Notes: a model not told the origin generated them from the sequence alone. Shown: positions 21,257-33,000, numbered from the stretch's first letter. The stretch is DNA of 64,000 bases from Saprospiraceae bacterium (GCA_016706365.1 JADJJU010000015.1:1-64000), one strand, 5' to 3'. Translations and numbers: made by a program.

Positions 21257-22129
21257 TCATATTATATCCTGAACACGGGTAGCTTGTAATTGAAATTCAT
21301 CCATCACAGGTTTTGAATCAAAAGTTTGATCTGTTCTGTCAGCAAGTTCAGATAGAGTTATGACCCTACCAATACCTGAATGAAAGGGTTTGATCACAAA
21401 TGCCATACATTTCAATGCCCAATTCGGAATATGATTAACCTTAATTTTTTTGCCAATTTTTGTTGAATACAATTCAATAATTTCAAGTCTGGACAAGTTT
21501 TCAGGCCCACCTATGTCGAATGATTTGTTGTGCTTGTTTTCATTTGTCAGGCATAAAACCACGACCTGAGCTACATCATTCACAGAAACAAAATTGGAGG
21601 GGTTTATGCCTTTTCCCAGGATGGTAACCTTTCCTTTTTCCAGAATAGATTTGCCCATCATTTCCTTAATATGAAACTCCATGAAAGCTGATCCTCTAAT
21701 GATATTATATTCCATCCCTGATGCAATTATGTGCGCTTCTACAAGACTTTTGTTTCGGTAAAAATCCAAAGCATGAGTTTTTGATGCACCAATGACAGAA
21801 ATAAATGAAAAATATTTTACCCCTGAAATGACTGCAGCATTTACGAGTTCAAGTTGTCCCAGTTTGTCTATTTTCTCAGAAGAGTACTTTCCTTTCCCTA
21901 TCATTGAATGAGCTGAAGAGATGACTGCATCCATTCCCTGACAAGCACTTAATAATGATTTTTTGTCTTTTAAATCTCCATAAACAAGAGTAGCCCCCAT
22001 TGCAGCCAACTGAGGAAATTTCCCAACAGTGCGTGTCAAAACATAGACTTCAAATTTTAAATTTAATAGCAAGGCTACAATTTCCTTACCAAGCAAACCT
22101 GATCCACCAACCACTAAGATTCGTTTCAT
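21257..22129 (-). CDS. NAD(P)-binding atypical SDR / NmrA-like protein
   Basis: The 290-residue protein begins RILVVGGSGLLGKEIV, a Rossmann GxxGxxG nucleotide-binding loop, followed by a VLTR segment that fits NADP. LVYGDLKDKKSLLSACQGMDAVIS is typical of NmrA/HSCARG-like atypical SDRs. There is no classical YxxxK catalytic pair in the expected place, so it may be a redox sensor or quinone-type reductase. It lies 124 bp downstream of the LytTR regulator on the same strand and may be read through from it. Confidence 0.82.
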   Translation of the reverse strand: MKRILVVGGSGLLGKEIVALLLNLKFEVYVLTRTVGKFPQLAAMGATLVYGDLKDKKSLLSACQGMDAVISSAHSMIGKGKYSSEKIDKLGQLELVNAAVISGVKYFSFISVIGASKTHALDFYRNKSLVEAHIIASGMEYNIIRGSAFMEFHIKEMMGKSILEKGKVTILGKGINPSNFVSVNDVAQVVVLCLTNENKHNKSFDIGGPENLSRLEIIELYSTKIGKKIKVNHIPNWALKCMAFVIKPFHSGIGRVITLSELADRTDQTFDSKPVMDEFQLQATRVQDII

Positions 22130-22253
22130 AGCATTAATTGATTACTTCAAATTATTCGAAATATGCTTTCAAATATCATTGTTCAGAATCAAGGTTTAGT
22201 GAAAAATTGATTCAATGCATTCCGGATTTCCTAAGAAATTTATTAATACATAA

Positions 22254-22997
22254 TTACACTTTTTTCAACAAATCCAGAAAAGCATCTTTCTTTCTTCTGG
22301 CAATAGGTACACTTAATCCATTTTTCATTATAGCCACATCTGATTCTGAAGTTGTTACTTGTTTGACAAATTCAGTATTGACAATATAGGATTGATGTGT
22401 CCTGAAAAAAGGGGGTTGAGGTAGCATTTCTTCAAATTCTTTTAGGTTCCTGGAGACCAGATGTCTCTCGGAAGAAGCCAAATAGACAAATGTATAATTG
22501 CCATAGCTTTCAATGTGGCTGATATTATCAGTTTGTGTAAAAACTAAACCATTTGAGGTAGCCAGGGTAATTCGCTCAAATTTTTTGTCTGAGTTTGTAC
22601 TTAATAAACCTTCAATTTGTTTTCTTGAAAATGGCAGTTTTTTGTTAGTGCTTATTTTTTGAATAGCTTCTTTAAATTCATCCGGATCAATCGGCTTAAG
22701 CAGATAATCCAAAGCATTATATCTAAATGCTTTTATAGCAAATTCATCATGAGAAGTGGTGAAAACAACCTGGAATTCAAGGTTATCAGCCTGGTCCAGT
22801 AAATCGAATCCTGTTCCATCCTGCATTTCAACATCAAGAAAAACTAATTCTATCTGATGAAGCCGCAGATATTCCAGGCCTTCATTCACTCCGGAAGCTT
22901 CTGCAATATGGTCTATCTCAGCAACAGTTTGCAAAAAATGCCGAATAAGGGCACGGGCTGCAGGTTCATCATCAACGATCAATATTCGAATACCCAT
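22254..22997 (-). CDS. LytTR-family response regulator
   Basis: This is a DNA-binding response regulator of the LytR/AlgR type. Residues 3-120 form a receiver with an acidic pair (VDDE, Asp9-Asp10), phosphoacceptor Asp55 in VFLDVEM, and LLKPID with the conserved Lys near 106. Residues about 140-245 are a LytTR domain (FERITLATSNGLVF, ISHIESYGNYTFVYL, FFRTHQSYIVNTEFV). It is divergent from a LytS-type kinase whose start is about 195 bp away, so the two form a cognate pair. LytTR domains bind two short direct repeats about 21 bp apart. Such repeats occur upstream of the genes at 26330 and 27018 (see those entries). Confidence 0.93.
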   Translation of the reverse strand: MGIRILIVDDEPAARALIRHFLQTVAEIDHIAEASGVNEGLEYLRLHQIELVFLDVEMQDGTGFDLLDQADNLEFQVVFTTSHDEFAIKAFRYNALDYLLKPIDPDEFKEAIQKISTNKKLPFSRKQIEGLLSTNSDKKFERITLATSNGLVFTQTDNISHIESYGNYTFVYLASSERHLVSRNLKEFEEMLPQPPFFRTHQSYIVNTEFVKQVTTSESDVAIMKNGLSVPIARRKKDAFLDLLKKV

Positions 22998-23192
22998 GGA
23001 GGAGAAAGTTTTAATGTACTGCGAGTTATGAGTGGAAATAGAATGTATGTCCTGCGCTCAACCCAAATATACATATTGCAAAAATCTCCTTTAAATTTAA
23101 TGAGATATTTCAGAGCTCCGGCACATGATAATCTCAGCTTCCGGAATTTTTTGAGTAGATTTATAGGGCAGTTTTCAGCAAAACGAAGCCTT

Positions 23193-26159
23193 ATGTTAAA
23201 ATGGCTTTATTTATTACCATTCTTGTTCCTTAGCTTTCTGAACCAGGAACCTATCCTCGGTCAGAATCTTTCATGGAAAAATTATACCACTGACCATGGC
23301 TTGCCGGGAAATGAAGTGTATGATCAGCTACAGGATAGCAGGGGTTACATGTGGTTTGCTACTAATCACGGTATTTGCCGGTTCAATGGGTATGAGTTTA
23401 TAGTGCCGGTGGATACCAGCCATTTCAAAGGTACGGAAGCATTTTTACCAACAGAAGATAATGATGGAAACATTTGGTTTACCAGACTTGACGGATCCAT
23501 CTGGAGAATAGAAAATGATACAATCAGGGCATGGGAATTTAATCATATAACTGCTCAATTGATCGCAATGTATCGCCCAATAATCCAATTGAAAATTGCA
23601 CAAAACAAGGATGTCTGGATAGCCCTGCATGGGCGTGGATTTTTGAAGATTGATCCTGAAGGAATATTATCCCAAATCAGTCTGGATGATGATGGTTTTT
23701 TATTTACAAGAATTGATAATGAGCTTCTGTATGTTTTATCTTATTCCAAACAAAGCAAATTTCTTACCCAACGAAATTTCAAGCTTATGATGTGGAATGG
23801 TTCGTTTACAAAATTTGAAACTGAAATAAAAATTGACTATACCTCCAGCAACAAGTATTTGAACATGTTGCAATTTCCAGATAAAACCTTGCTTTTTAAC
23901 TTTGGTACAAATTTCTATGTATTAACAAATGATCAGATTGCATGGCAAGGACAGTTGAAATTTATTGCAGATAAAATGATCATTGATCACAAGGGTAGTA
24001 TTTTGATCCCATCTCATTCGGGAAAATTGCATGGTCTGATTAAATATGAATCTTTAGAACAATTCAAAAAAGGAATTTATAAAAATTTACTTCCTGATCA
24101 TTACGTGACCAGAATTCTGGAAGATAAGGATGGAGGCTATTGGGCTACAACTCATCATGCGGGAGTGTTTTACTGCAAGAATCCTGATCTTGAAATTTTC
24201 AATAAAAAGGCAGGATTATCATCTGATGATATAGTTTGTTTGAGTGATGATGCTTTAAAATACTTATTTCTCGGCACCCGGCCTGCTGGTATTATAAAAA
24301 TGAATTCATACGACAATTCAACAACAAATATTGCTTCTCATTCAGAATTAAGCAGGGAAACAAATGTTATTTTCTATGACAAACTGAATGGTAAAATTTT
24401 TGCCGATCAGGTATTACATTGTTACAAAAATAATACCTGGAGTGCAGTGGCACCTCAGAGTGAGAGCCTTTATTCTACTGTCGGGTTCCCGGCAAAGTCT
24501 ATATCCACAGCTCCTGATAATGGATCTATCTGGATAAGTTCGCATGCAGGCTTTGCAAAAATTAATTTATCTACAGGTTCATTCGGACTGTTTGGGAAGA
24601 ATGATGGGAGCACACAGAAAGAGAGAACCTTTTCCGTGGTTGAGGACAAGAATGCGAATATCTGGGTAACGACAACCCAAGGGCTAAGATTATGGAAAAA
24701 CGGGCAATATGAAATGCCTCCATTTTCGCATCCCATGCTTCATCATCAGCCCAGAAATATTTTGATTTCAGATGATGGATGTATGTTATTTAGTCTGAGT
24801 GGAAACGGGATTCTGATTAAAAATGGATTCGATAATTGGCAACATATCAGTGCAACTGAAGGCTTGATTTCCAATAATATTACTAAATTTTATAAGGATT
24901 TGGACGGCATCATCTATGCTTGCTCCAGTGCAGGGCTGAGTATCCTGAATAATCTTAAAGGAGAGTGGCATATTAACAATATAACAGAAAAAGATGGACT
25001 CCCTTCCAATCAAGTTAATGATGTAATTAAATTAAACGGGGTACTTTGGATTGCAACTAATAAGGGATTAGTTAAACTAAAAAATTTACCTTTTGTAAAA
25101 GCTATACATCCACCTAATTTAGAAAAAATATGGATTAATAATGAAAGCGTTTCCATTCAAAATGACATTGAATTTTCTCACAATGAAAACAATATAACTA
25201 TTAGATTTTATGCATTGCATTATCGCTCGGATGCTAAGATTCCATATAGATACAGATTGTCTGGGGCTGATTCGGTCTTTACAAACTCAAATGTTCGCGA
25301 GGTGAATTTTGCAAATCTTGCTCCTGGAAAATATGTATTTCAAGTTCAAGCCCAAAATGAAGCTGGAGAATGGAGTGAAGTGACTGATTGGCCTTTTATA
25401 ATCAAACCTGCCTGGTGGCAAACAATATGGTTTTGGCTTATTGTGGGATTTGTTTTTGTTGCAATATTAAGAATTTGGTACAGGGAAAGACTTCATAAGA
25501 AGCAGCAGGAATTTGAAGTTGCCATTCAAATAAAAGATCTCGAATCAGCTGCACTGCGGGCACAAATGAATCCTCATTTTATTTTCAACTCCCTTAGTAG
25601 TATCCAACATTTCATTGCAGAAAGCGATAAAGGTGCAGCTATCAGTTATTTAGCAAAGTTTGCCAGGCTTGTCCGGCTTGCATTACATGGGTCCATTGAT
25701 GGTCAGCATACTCTGAGAGAGGAAATTGAAATGCTGGAAAATTATCTTTCACTAGAACAACTACGATTCAGAGGAAAATTTGAATTTATAATTATTATCA
25801 GTGATGATTTTGACCTTGATGAAATTTCCCTTCCACCAATGTTAGTTCAGCCTTTTGTTGAAAATGCATTACTTCATGGAATGAAAAATAAAATTGATGG
25901 AGGTAAAATTGAGATATCATTCACATTGAATGAAGGAATTTTACTTGCGATAATAAAGGATAATGGACCGGGAATTCTGTCAGGTAATTTAAAATTTGAG
26001 AGTGAAGGTCATAAATCAGTAGGCATGACACTGACAAAGCACCGCTTGGAGATCTTATCTGATAATAGCAAAAAGAAGCCATTTGAAATAAATAATCTTA
26101 TATCTGATAATGGTGAAGTCATTGGAACTACAGTGACATTGTCAATACCCTTAAATTGA
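23193..26159 (+). CDS. Reg_prop / Y_Y_Y sensor histidine kinase of the LytS type
   Basis: The frame is open from 22857, but I take the ATG at 23193: it opens a clean signal peptide (MLKWLYLLPFLFLSFL, then GQNLSW) and leaves an intergenic gap from the divergent regulator. The 988-residue product has a periplasmic two-component-regulator propeller with many W-x-x-T-x-x-G-L repeats (YTTDHGLPGNEV, GYMWFATNHGICRFNG). A Y_Y_Y domain follows (YRYRLSGAD, FANLAPGKYVF), then one membrane helix near 745-765 (IWFWLIVGFVFVAILRIWY). The His_kinase domain has NPHFIFNSLSSIQHF with phosphoacceptor His about 795, and an ATPase domain has LVQPFVENALLHGM and KDNGPGI. It is intact, unlike many long genes here. 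The likely partner is the LytTR regulator at 22254-22997. The external signal is unknown; such propellers often sense glycans. Confidence 0.92.
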   Translation: MLKWLYLLPFLFLSFLNQEPILGQNLSWKNYTTDHGLPGNEVYDQLQDSRGYMWFATNHGICRFNGYEFIVPVDTSHFKGTEAFLPTEDNDGNIWFTRLDGSIWRIENDTIRAWEFNHITAQLIAMYRPIIQLKIAQNKDVWIALHGRGFLKIDPEGILSQISLDDDGFLFTRIDNELLYVLSYSKQSKFLTQRNFKLMMWNGSFTKFETEIKIDYTSSNKYLNMLQFPDKTLLFNFGTNFYVLTNDQIAWQGQLKFIADKMIIDHKGSILIPSHSGKLHGLIKYESLEQFKKGIYKNLLPDHYVTRILEDKDGGYWATTHHAGVFYCKNPDLEIFNKKAGLSSDDIVCLSDDALKYLFLGTRPAGIIKMNSYDNSTTNIASHSELSRETNVIFYDKLNGKIFADQVLHCYKNNTWSAVAPQSESLYSTVGFPAKSISTAPDNGSIWISSHAGFAKINLSTGSFGLFGKNDGSTQKERTFSVVEDKNANIWVTTTQGLRLWKNGQYEMPPFSHPMLHHQPRNILISDDGCMLFSLSGNGILIKNGFDNWQHISATEGLISNNITKFYKDLDGIIYACSSAGLSILNNLKGEWHINNITEKDGLPSNQVNDVIKLNGVLWIATNKGLVKLKNLPFVKAIHPPNLEKIWINNESVSIQNDIEFSHNENNITIRFYALHYRSDAKIPYRYRLSGADSVFTNSNVREVNFANLAPGKYVFQVQAQNEAGEWSEVTDWPFIIKPAWWQTIWFWLIVGFVFVAILRIWYRERLHKKQQEFEVAIQIKDLESAALRAQMNPHFIFNSLSSIQHFIAESDKGAAISYLAKFARLVRLALHGSIDGQHTLREEIEMLENYLSLEQLRFRGKFEFIIIISDDFDLDEISLPPMLVQPFVENALLHGMKNKIDGGKIEISFTLNEGILLAIIKDNGPGILSGNLKFESEGHKSVGMTLTKHRLEILSDNSKKKPFEINNLISDNGEVIGTTVTLSIPLN

Positions 26160-26234
26160 TGTTTTACAATTTAAGCTCAGGTTAGATAAATTTAGATGGA
26201 GTAATGGAGATTTATCATATCCCGTTCTTTTGTA

Positions 26235-26304
26235 ACCGAATATCATTCTTTTCATACCGAATCACATCGAAGCCAAATGAAGCAATAATACCGCTGTATT
26301 TTAG
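26235..26304 (+). promoter_or_regulatory. Putative LytTR operator plus -7 box upstream of the 184-aa gene
   Basis: Two 13-bp direct repeats, ACCGAATATCATT (26235-26247) and ACCGAATCACATC (26256-26268), are 21 bp apart, exactly two helical turns. A -7-like TATTTTAG (7 of 8 to TANNTTTG) sits at 26297, 41 bp after the start of the second repeat. No TTTG -33 box is present where one would be expected, as in an activator-dependent promoter. The first nine bases ACCGAATAT fit the published LytTR half-site pattern at all but two positions (AA in place of TT). The same arrangement recurs at 26893-26962. Confidence 0.55.
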
Positions 26305-26329
26305 ATTCCGGTACATCTAAGGGATAAAC

Positions 26330-26884
26330 ATGCTGCCACAAAATCATTCCGGGCAAGAATTACTTCTGCTCATTCGCCGTTCGATGCGAATGGGCGATGT
26401 GGATGCAGTGTATCATACATTAAGACGCACATCCTTGCCCGAAGCAGAGAAAATTTGCTTTCGTTACGAAATGGAAGTAGGACGCTTTGAGAATGGAGAA
26501 ATAAATTCTGAAACCTGGTGCCTGGATCAAATCCGAAGTTTTGATGAAATTTTGAAATGGCCGGATTTTCGTCAAAATGAAGAACCTTTGGAAGGGGAAC
26601 TGGACAAAAAATTATTGCTTCGCCTGGTCAATTCATTTGAACTGGATAAAGCCTTACAGCTGTGTGAATCCATGGGCGACCGTTCTATTTTGACGCAGGC
26701 CCAGTATAAGATATTTGAAAAATTATTCCATGAAGGCAAGATTGAACTTGAGATATGGGAACTCCTCAGGCATTCGACGCAATATCAATTATGGGAATTG
26801 GGCCAATCAACTGAAACAACCTTAAATTTCTGTGTGAAGAGTCTGATAACTATAAAAAAATGGTTTCAATGCCATTTCAAATAG
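26330..26884 (+). CDS. 184-aa helical protein with an internal duplication (effector-associated-domain-like)
   Basis: The product is alpha-helical, charged and without signal peptide or membrane segment, so it is cytoplasmic. It appears to be two copies of one helical unit. Residues about 8-75 contain ELLLLIRRSM then ICFRYEMEVGRFENGEINSE. Residues about 100-160 contain KLLLRLVNSF then AQYKIFEKLFHEGKIELEIW. Each unit ends in an F/Y-x(3-6)-G-x-I-x-x-E-x-W pattern. This spacing resembles the small effector-associated domains (EAD-type adaptors) of bacterial conflict and signalling proteins, but that assignment is inference. The start at 26330 lies 26 bp after the -7 box of the putative LytTR-controlled promoter. 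The giant surface protein gene follows with its own copy of the same promoter. Confidence 0.6.
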   Translation: MLPQNHSGQELLLLIRRSMRMGDVDAVYHTLRRTSLPEAEKICFRYEMEVGRFENGEINSETWCLDQIRSFDEILKWPDFRQNEEPLEGELDKKLLLRLVNSFELDKALQLCESMGDRSILTQAQYKIFEKLFHEGKIELEIWELLRHSTQYQLWELGQSTETTLNFCVKSLITIKKWFQCHFK

Positions 26885-26892
26885 CGCATTTT

Positions 26893-26962
26893 ACCAAATA
26901 TCATCTTTTTAGCACCGAATATCATTCTGGTCTGAAGCCCACCCGGGTGAAGCTTATATTTG
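26893..26962 (+). promoter_or_regulatory. Putative LytTR operator plus -7 box upstream of the giant T9SS protein
   Basis: Direct repeats ACCAAATATCATC (26893-26905) and ACCGAATATCATT (26914-26926) are again 21 bp apart. An exact TANNTTTG box, TATATTTG, begins at 26955, again 41 bp after the start of the second repeat. This is the same spacing as at 26235-26304, and there is no TTTG -33 element. The ATG of the giant gene is at 27018. Two promoters sharing repeat sequence, repeat phase and repeat-to-box distance strongly suggest one regulator. Confidence 0.6.
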
Positions 26963-27017
26963 TAATAATCGATTCCCAAATAAGGAAGTTTTATTCAAAA
27001 ATAAATCAGCATACATC

Positions 27018-30000
27018 ATGAGAACTTATACTATGCTTGTTCCCAGATCTTTGTTCTTTATTATTATTTGTTTTGTTTGTTCAACAAATCTCTATTCACA
27101 ATTTCAAAGACAGTATGGTACACCATTAGATGAGTCCTTTTCAAAAGTAATTCAGTCCGGATCAAGTTATTTTGTTCTTGGGCAGGCGGAATTGATTGAT
27201 GGTCAGTTTCCGCGTGCGTCAGTTACTATGATTGATGCACAGGGCGAAATGCAATGGACTTTAAGTCTGGATATTGGTTCTATATGGAATGATGCAGTAC
27301 TGACTCCAACAGGCAATTTATTAGTCGTAGGTAATTCTTTGCCAGCTGACAATACCAGCCAAAGCATGATGGGTCTTGTGAATCCCAATGGATCATTCAC
27401 CTGGGTTCGTTCTTATGATTTGCCACAAAATGATGGATTTATCAGGATAGTGCAAAATCCTGTGCCCGAAAACACTGCATTCCCATATTATGTGCTTGGG
27501 AAGCAAATGGACGGTGCAATGTCCAATACAGAAATGAGTCTATTGAATTTGAATGAAAATGGCTTGATCAATTGGAAAAAACTCTACTTCGGGCCAATAT
27601 TTTTTACTGGTAGCAAGACTCCCCATGATTTGGAAGCTAAGTCAAACGGAGATCTGTTAATCGCATTTAATTTGGATAATCAAGGCCTGATCATGCAAAC
27701 TAACAATAGCGGACAGCCTACAGGTGGAGTAACAACAGGTTTTCCTTTTGTATTTAATGATATAACTAAAAGTGATGATGGTGGTGTATATGCAGTTGGG
27801 GCCGGCTTGCAAAATGGATTGCTTTATATGATGAAGTTCGATTCAGATTTAATCGATGTTTGGGATGCAACTATTCAGGGCGAGAGTGAAGTAAATCAGA
27901 TTGTCCAGGGGAATGGCGATATTTATGTCAATTGTCTGAGAGTATTAAGGATCTCTGAAAATATTAATGCCCCGACTCTGTTGTGGTCAAAACATATACT
28001 GGGAGGAGTTTTGAATTCAACAGTGGGATCTCTTTCCGTTTTGGCAAGTGGTCAATTATCATACTCAGATGGTCGGCTTCCAATTTCCGCCGGCTTTGGC
28101 GGTTTTTGCGCTTTTTTATCGGTAAGTGATGCTGATCTGAGCAGCTGCATGACATTTGATGAAGAACTGGCGGAGATCATACCTGTGGATATTCTTTATA
28201 ATGGACCATTATTACCGGATGCTGAATTCTATGATGTTCCCAATGCAACAAATATTACAGTGAGCAACTCAGTAGATTGGCAACAGGATGATGCATGTGC
28301 TGATCCATGTGAGGCAGATTTTAGTTTTGATTTTTCTGATTGCAATACAACTGTATTTTTTACCAATCTTTCAAATGGTGGAGGACAACTGAGTTACTTT
28401 TGGAATTTTGGGTATCCTTCAGGGGGGAATCCCCATACCTCAGTAGCGATGAATCCAGCTTATACCTTCCCGGCACAATGCAATACATATAATGTTTGTC
28501 TTACAATAACCGGAGCAGGATGTTCAAATATGATTTGTAAGTCAATAACAATTAAGTATCCCCAAACACCTGTATTGACATGTCCTCAAAATATTACTTT
28601 GGACTGTGATGCTGATACTAGCCCGGCTGTTACAGGGTTTGCAATTCTCACAGGTGCTTGTTCAGGCGCCACCGCTTCCATTACTTTTAATGATGCTGTC
28701 AGCGGTACTATGCCATGTAATGGTGTTATATTAAGAACCTGGACTGCTTTAGATGAATGCAATGTAACAAGAACTTGTGTGCAAACCATCACCATTCAGG
28801 ATAATACAATTCCGACCGCACTTTGCCAACTTCCTCTGGGATATGATTTGGATCCAAATTGTGAATTAATTGTGACACCCGGAATGATTGACGGAGGTTC
28901 TTTTGACAATTGTCAATTGGATACTATCATAATAAATCCTACTCTGATCGATAGTTGTGGAATTACCCAGGTGACGCTCACAGCAATTGATTTATGTGGT
29001 AACATTAATACCTGCACGACACAAATTCAGACAATTGAAACAGATCCACCTGTTATAAATAATTGTCCCCAAAATTTTATAATCACAGGAAATATAGATT
29101 CTGCAGGAAACTGTATTGGAAACCTGGTGGCAAATAGTCCCACAGTTTCCGATAATTGCGATGGCCCATATTCACTTATTAATAATTTTACGAATACCAA
29201 CAATGCTAGTGGAGATTACCCTGGTGGATCTACAACTATTACCTGGACAGCAACCGATTATTGCGGCAATACTGCTACATGTGACTTTGTGGTTACAGTG
29301 ATATGTGATACCACAGACTGTTGTCCGGAATTTAAATTAATTCAGCTGGAAGAAATCAGACCATGTGATTCCATCTCATGTCGGGAAAATAGCCCTAATC
29401 GAACCCCGATTATACCAGGAGCAGCAAAAAAAATAGCATGTAAAAACAGCATTCATAGTTATTATGTGCTTCCCAATTTGCCGGGATATACTTATACCTG
29501 GTCCATAGTGGGGGGAAGTTTGAGCTCTGTGCAAGGCAACAATCCAGGTATCGTCACATGGGGAAGTGGAAGTCAGGGGTACCTTGAAGTTATTATTTCA
29601 AATTTAAGTGGCACATGCCTGGATACCTTAGGATTGGAAATCTGTTTGATTGATGCTCCCTCAGCTTCTTTTTCAGTGGCTCCAAATACCACTATTTGCC
29701 AAAATCAGGCTGTCACATTCACTAATACTTCTACTGGAGCAAATACTTTTTTTTGGGATTTTGATGATGGAACTTATTCTACCTTAGAGAACCCCCCACC
29801 TCATGTATACTCAGGCTCCGGAACTTACAATGTAATTTTAACTGTTACAAATGGCGTAGGAAATTCCGAAATACCCTGTGGTTGCCGGGATACAGCCTCA
29901 GTAATTATAACAGTCAACCTGGGTGCTGGTCCAGTCATTACTTCGGATTGTAAAAAAATGCTGTGCCCCGGAGATACATCAACATATTGTGTAAGTCCGT

Positions 30001-33000
30001 CTTGTACTTCTTACACCTGGAGTGTACATGGAGGCAATATTATAGCTATGGCTGATTCATGTATTACTGTGGAATGGAGTGCATTTACTCCGGCCACTCT
30101 TCCTGCTTCAGTTTCTGTTGTTACAGGTTGCCCTGGTCCATGTGGAAATTCTGCCACTTTGGAAGTTCCGGTTTTATGGAATAATATTCCTATTAGCGGA
30201 CCTATTATTGTGTGTTTGGGTGATGCAGTAACTTATTCTCTTCCTGTAATGCCGGGAACTTTCTATCAATGGACAGTATCGGGAGCCGGAGGAACAATTG
30301 TTGGACCTTCTCAAAACACTGCAAATTTCAATGTACAATGGAATGGACCGGCAGGACCTGGCACTGTAATCTGTACCTACTCCAATCCATATTCAGGATG
30401 CAGTGGTTCTGATACTATTACAATAGATGTTAGGAGTGAATTTATGATTACCGGACCTTCATTGATATGTGAATGGGATACAGTCACATACAATACAGTT
30501 CCCTTTAGTCCTTCAAATTGGAGTATTAGCGGAGGATCCGGGTTCACAATTATTGGATCCACAAGCAGTGTCTCAAGCTTAACAGTAGTATGGACAACAA
30601 CGGGAAGTTACAGTATCACTGCTACTGCAACACCTCCTATTTACTGTAATTTGACTTCTACATTAAATATTGGAGTAAATCCTTCTCCAGTTGTCAGTTT
30701 GAGTGGTCCAATTGTGATTTGTCCTAACCAATTATATGATTATACAGCCAGCAGTAGCCTTAGCTCAGGAAATTTCACCTGGAGTTTTACCGGTAACGGA
30801 ACTGCAACGATTGCTCCATATGGTCCAAATAATTCCAGTGCTTCAGTAATTTTTTCAGGATCAGGTCCATGGACTTTGATAGCAACACAATTAGTAAATG
30901 GTTGTGATGGTTCAGGCACTTTATTAATAACAAAAGAAGCTCTGCCGGACTTATTAGCTTCCACCATTACACTATGCATTGGGGGGCAAACTACGGTTTC
31001 AGTTTTATCCACAGGTGGCCCGGGTCCTTATCAATGGAGTAGTACACCTGAAGTTTCTTTAATTAGTGGGCAGGGCACAGGTACAGCTGTATATGAAGTG
31101 CATGCCAATGGAACAATAAAAGTTTCCAATTGCAGTGGGTCAAGTATTGATTCTATCAAAGTTATAGCAACGACACCTTCACTTATATCGATCACTCAAA
31201 CGGGTAGCTTATGTGGCGGGGACCTGGAGTTATCAGCGCCCGCCGCTAGCGGAGCCTCTTACCTGTGGTTTGGAGGTGGAAGCATAATTCCCCCGAATTC
31301 TCTCAGCGTCAATAACCCCGGAACATACAGTGTTCAGATGCAACATGCAAACGGATGTATTTCAACAGATACATTTGCCGTATTTCCGGTGCCGGTTCCC
31401 AGTGTAACTGTTTCTACCGGAGATCCTCTCGGATGGTGCCTTCCTGCAACACCTAACGTGCTTTTACAGGCATTTACCTTAAGTACCGGGTGTACATACC
31501 AATGGTATGAGATCGTCCAGGGACTCCTACCTCTAGAAACAAATGATACATTTCAGGTTACTGCTGCTGGAACTTATTATGTGATAGTAATGTGTAATGG
31601 CTGTGTTGATACATCCAATTTAGTTAAGGTTGAACAATTAACTTGTACTGGTGGAGGTCTGCCATGTGTAGGTGTGCCCAATCCATTAAGTGCCATTACA
31701 GCTGATGAATGCAACCCGAAAGAATTTAGCATAAATGTCACCAACTGTCCCGGTGGAGTAGTTAAGTGGAATTTTGGAGATGGAAATACTACCACCACTA
31801 ATGTAATGCCGCAATTCCACACTTATTCTAATGCTGGTGCATATTTAGTAACTGCCACTATTGAATGCAACGGTTGCACATATGTTGAGCATACAAATGT
31901 TAATGTACCTGTAGTAGCAGATTTTGATTACATAGTACAATGTGGCGCTAATGGAAACAAAACAATTACACTGAGCAATACATCAAATACCTTAGGTGGG
32001 TGGACGGTTCAACCTATAGAATGGACTTCTGATTGTGGTTCACAACTTAGTTTTACCGGAGATCCATTTGTCTTAAATACTACATCTCCCTGCAGCCCAA
32101 TGGTAACCATGGATATTACAGTTGTCAATGGCTCAGATACCTGTGTCGATACCAAAATATTTCAATTCAATTTGCAGTCAACTACCCTCTCTATAATTGG
32201 AAATACAACTGTATGCACAGGCCAAAAACATGATTTTATCAGTTCTTTGACACAAGGAATTGTTCAATATGAGTGGACAGTAAATAATGGACCAGCTGTC
32301 TCTCAAAATGATTCATTAAGTTATGTTTTTAATCCAACTCCATCCAGCCAGGTAGTAGGCTTGACAGTAACGGATGATTTTGGATGTACTTTCGCTTCTA
32401 TAGACACGGTTATGGTGGAATTGGCAAGACCTCTAACTATTACACCAGTAAAAATTTGTCCCGATTGTATGCCGCCCGATACATTAAGTGCTAGTCCGGC
32501 TGCAGGTTTTTCGAATTATCAATGGTATCACAATGGGAATCTGGTTGCAAGCACTCCAACTTATCAATTGTGCACTTTTAATGCCTCCGGGAACTATTTT
32601 GTAACTGCAAATGATACTCAGAATAATAATTGTCCTGTCGTTTCAAATACTGTTCAAGTAACTTATCTTCCCAAGCCTGATGCTAATATACAAGGATCCT
32701 CTGTTATATGTGTACCTGGTAGTGGACCATACAATATAACACTACAGAATACGGGTAATCCCATTTCGAATTATTTGTATAACTGGACAGCTGCGGGAGC
32801 GACATTCAATCCGGCCAACAGTCATAGCACTACTGCAACTATAAATCAACTAGGAACATATCAATTTATATTAACGGTAACTGATACTACCACAGGTTGC
32901 ATGGCGATGGACACATTTTGTGTGTACCTTTACCCAAGTCCTGTCGTAAGCGTAACAGGTCCTCCCGGCACTTTATGTGCAGGAAGTCCTCATACATTTA

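Noticed and set aside
22857..23192. N-terminal extension of the Reg_prop kinase frame by 112 residues
   Set aside because: It overlaps the divergent LytTR regulator gene and puts the clear signal peptide in the middle of the protein. The ATG at 23193 fits much better.
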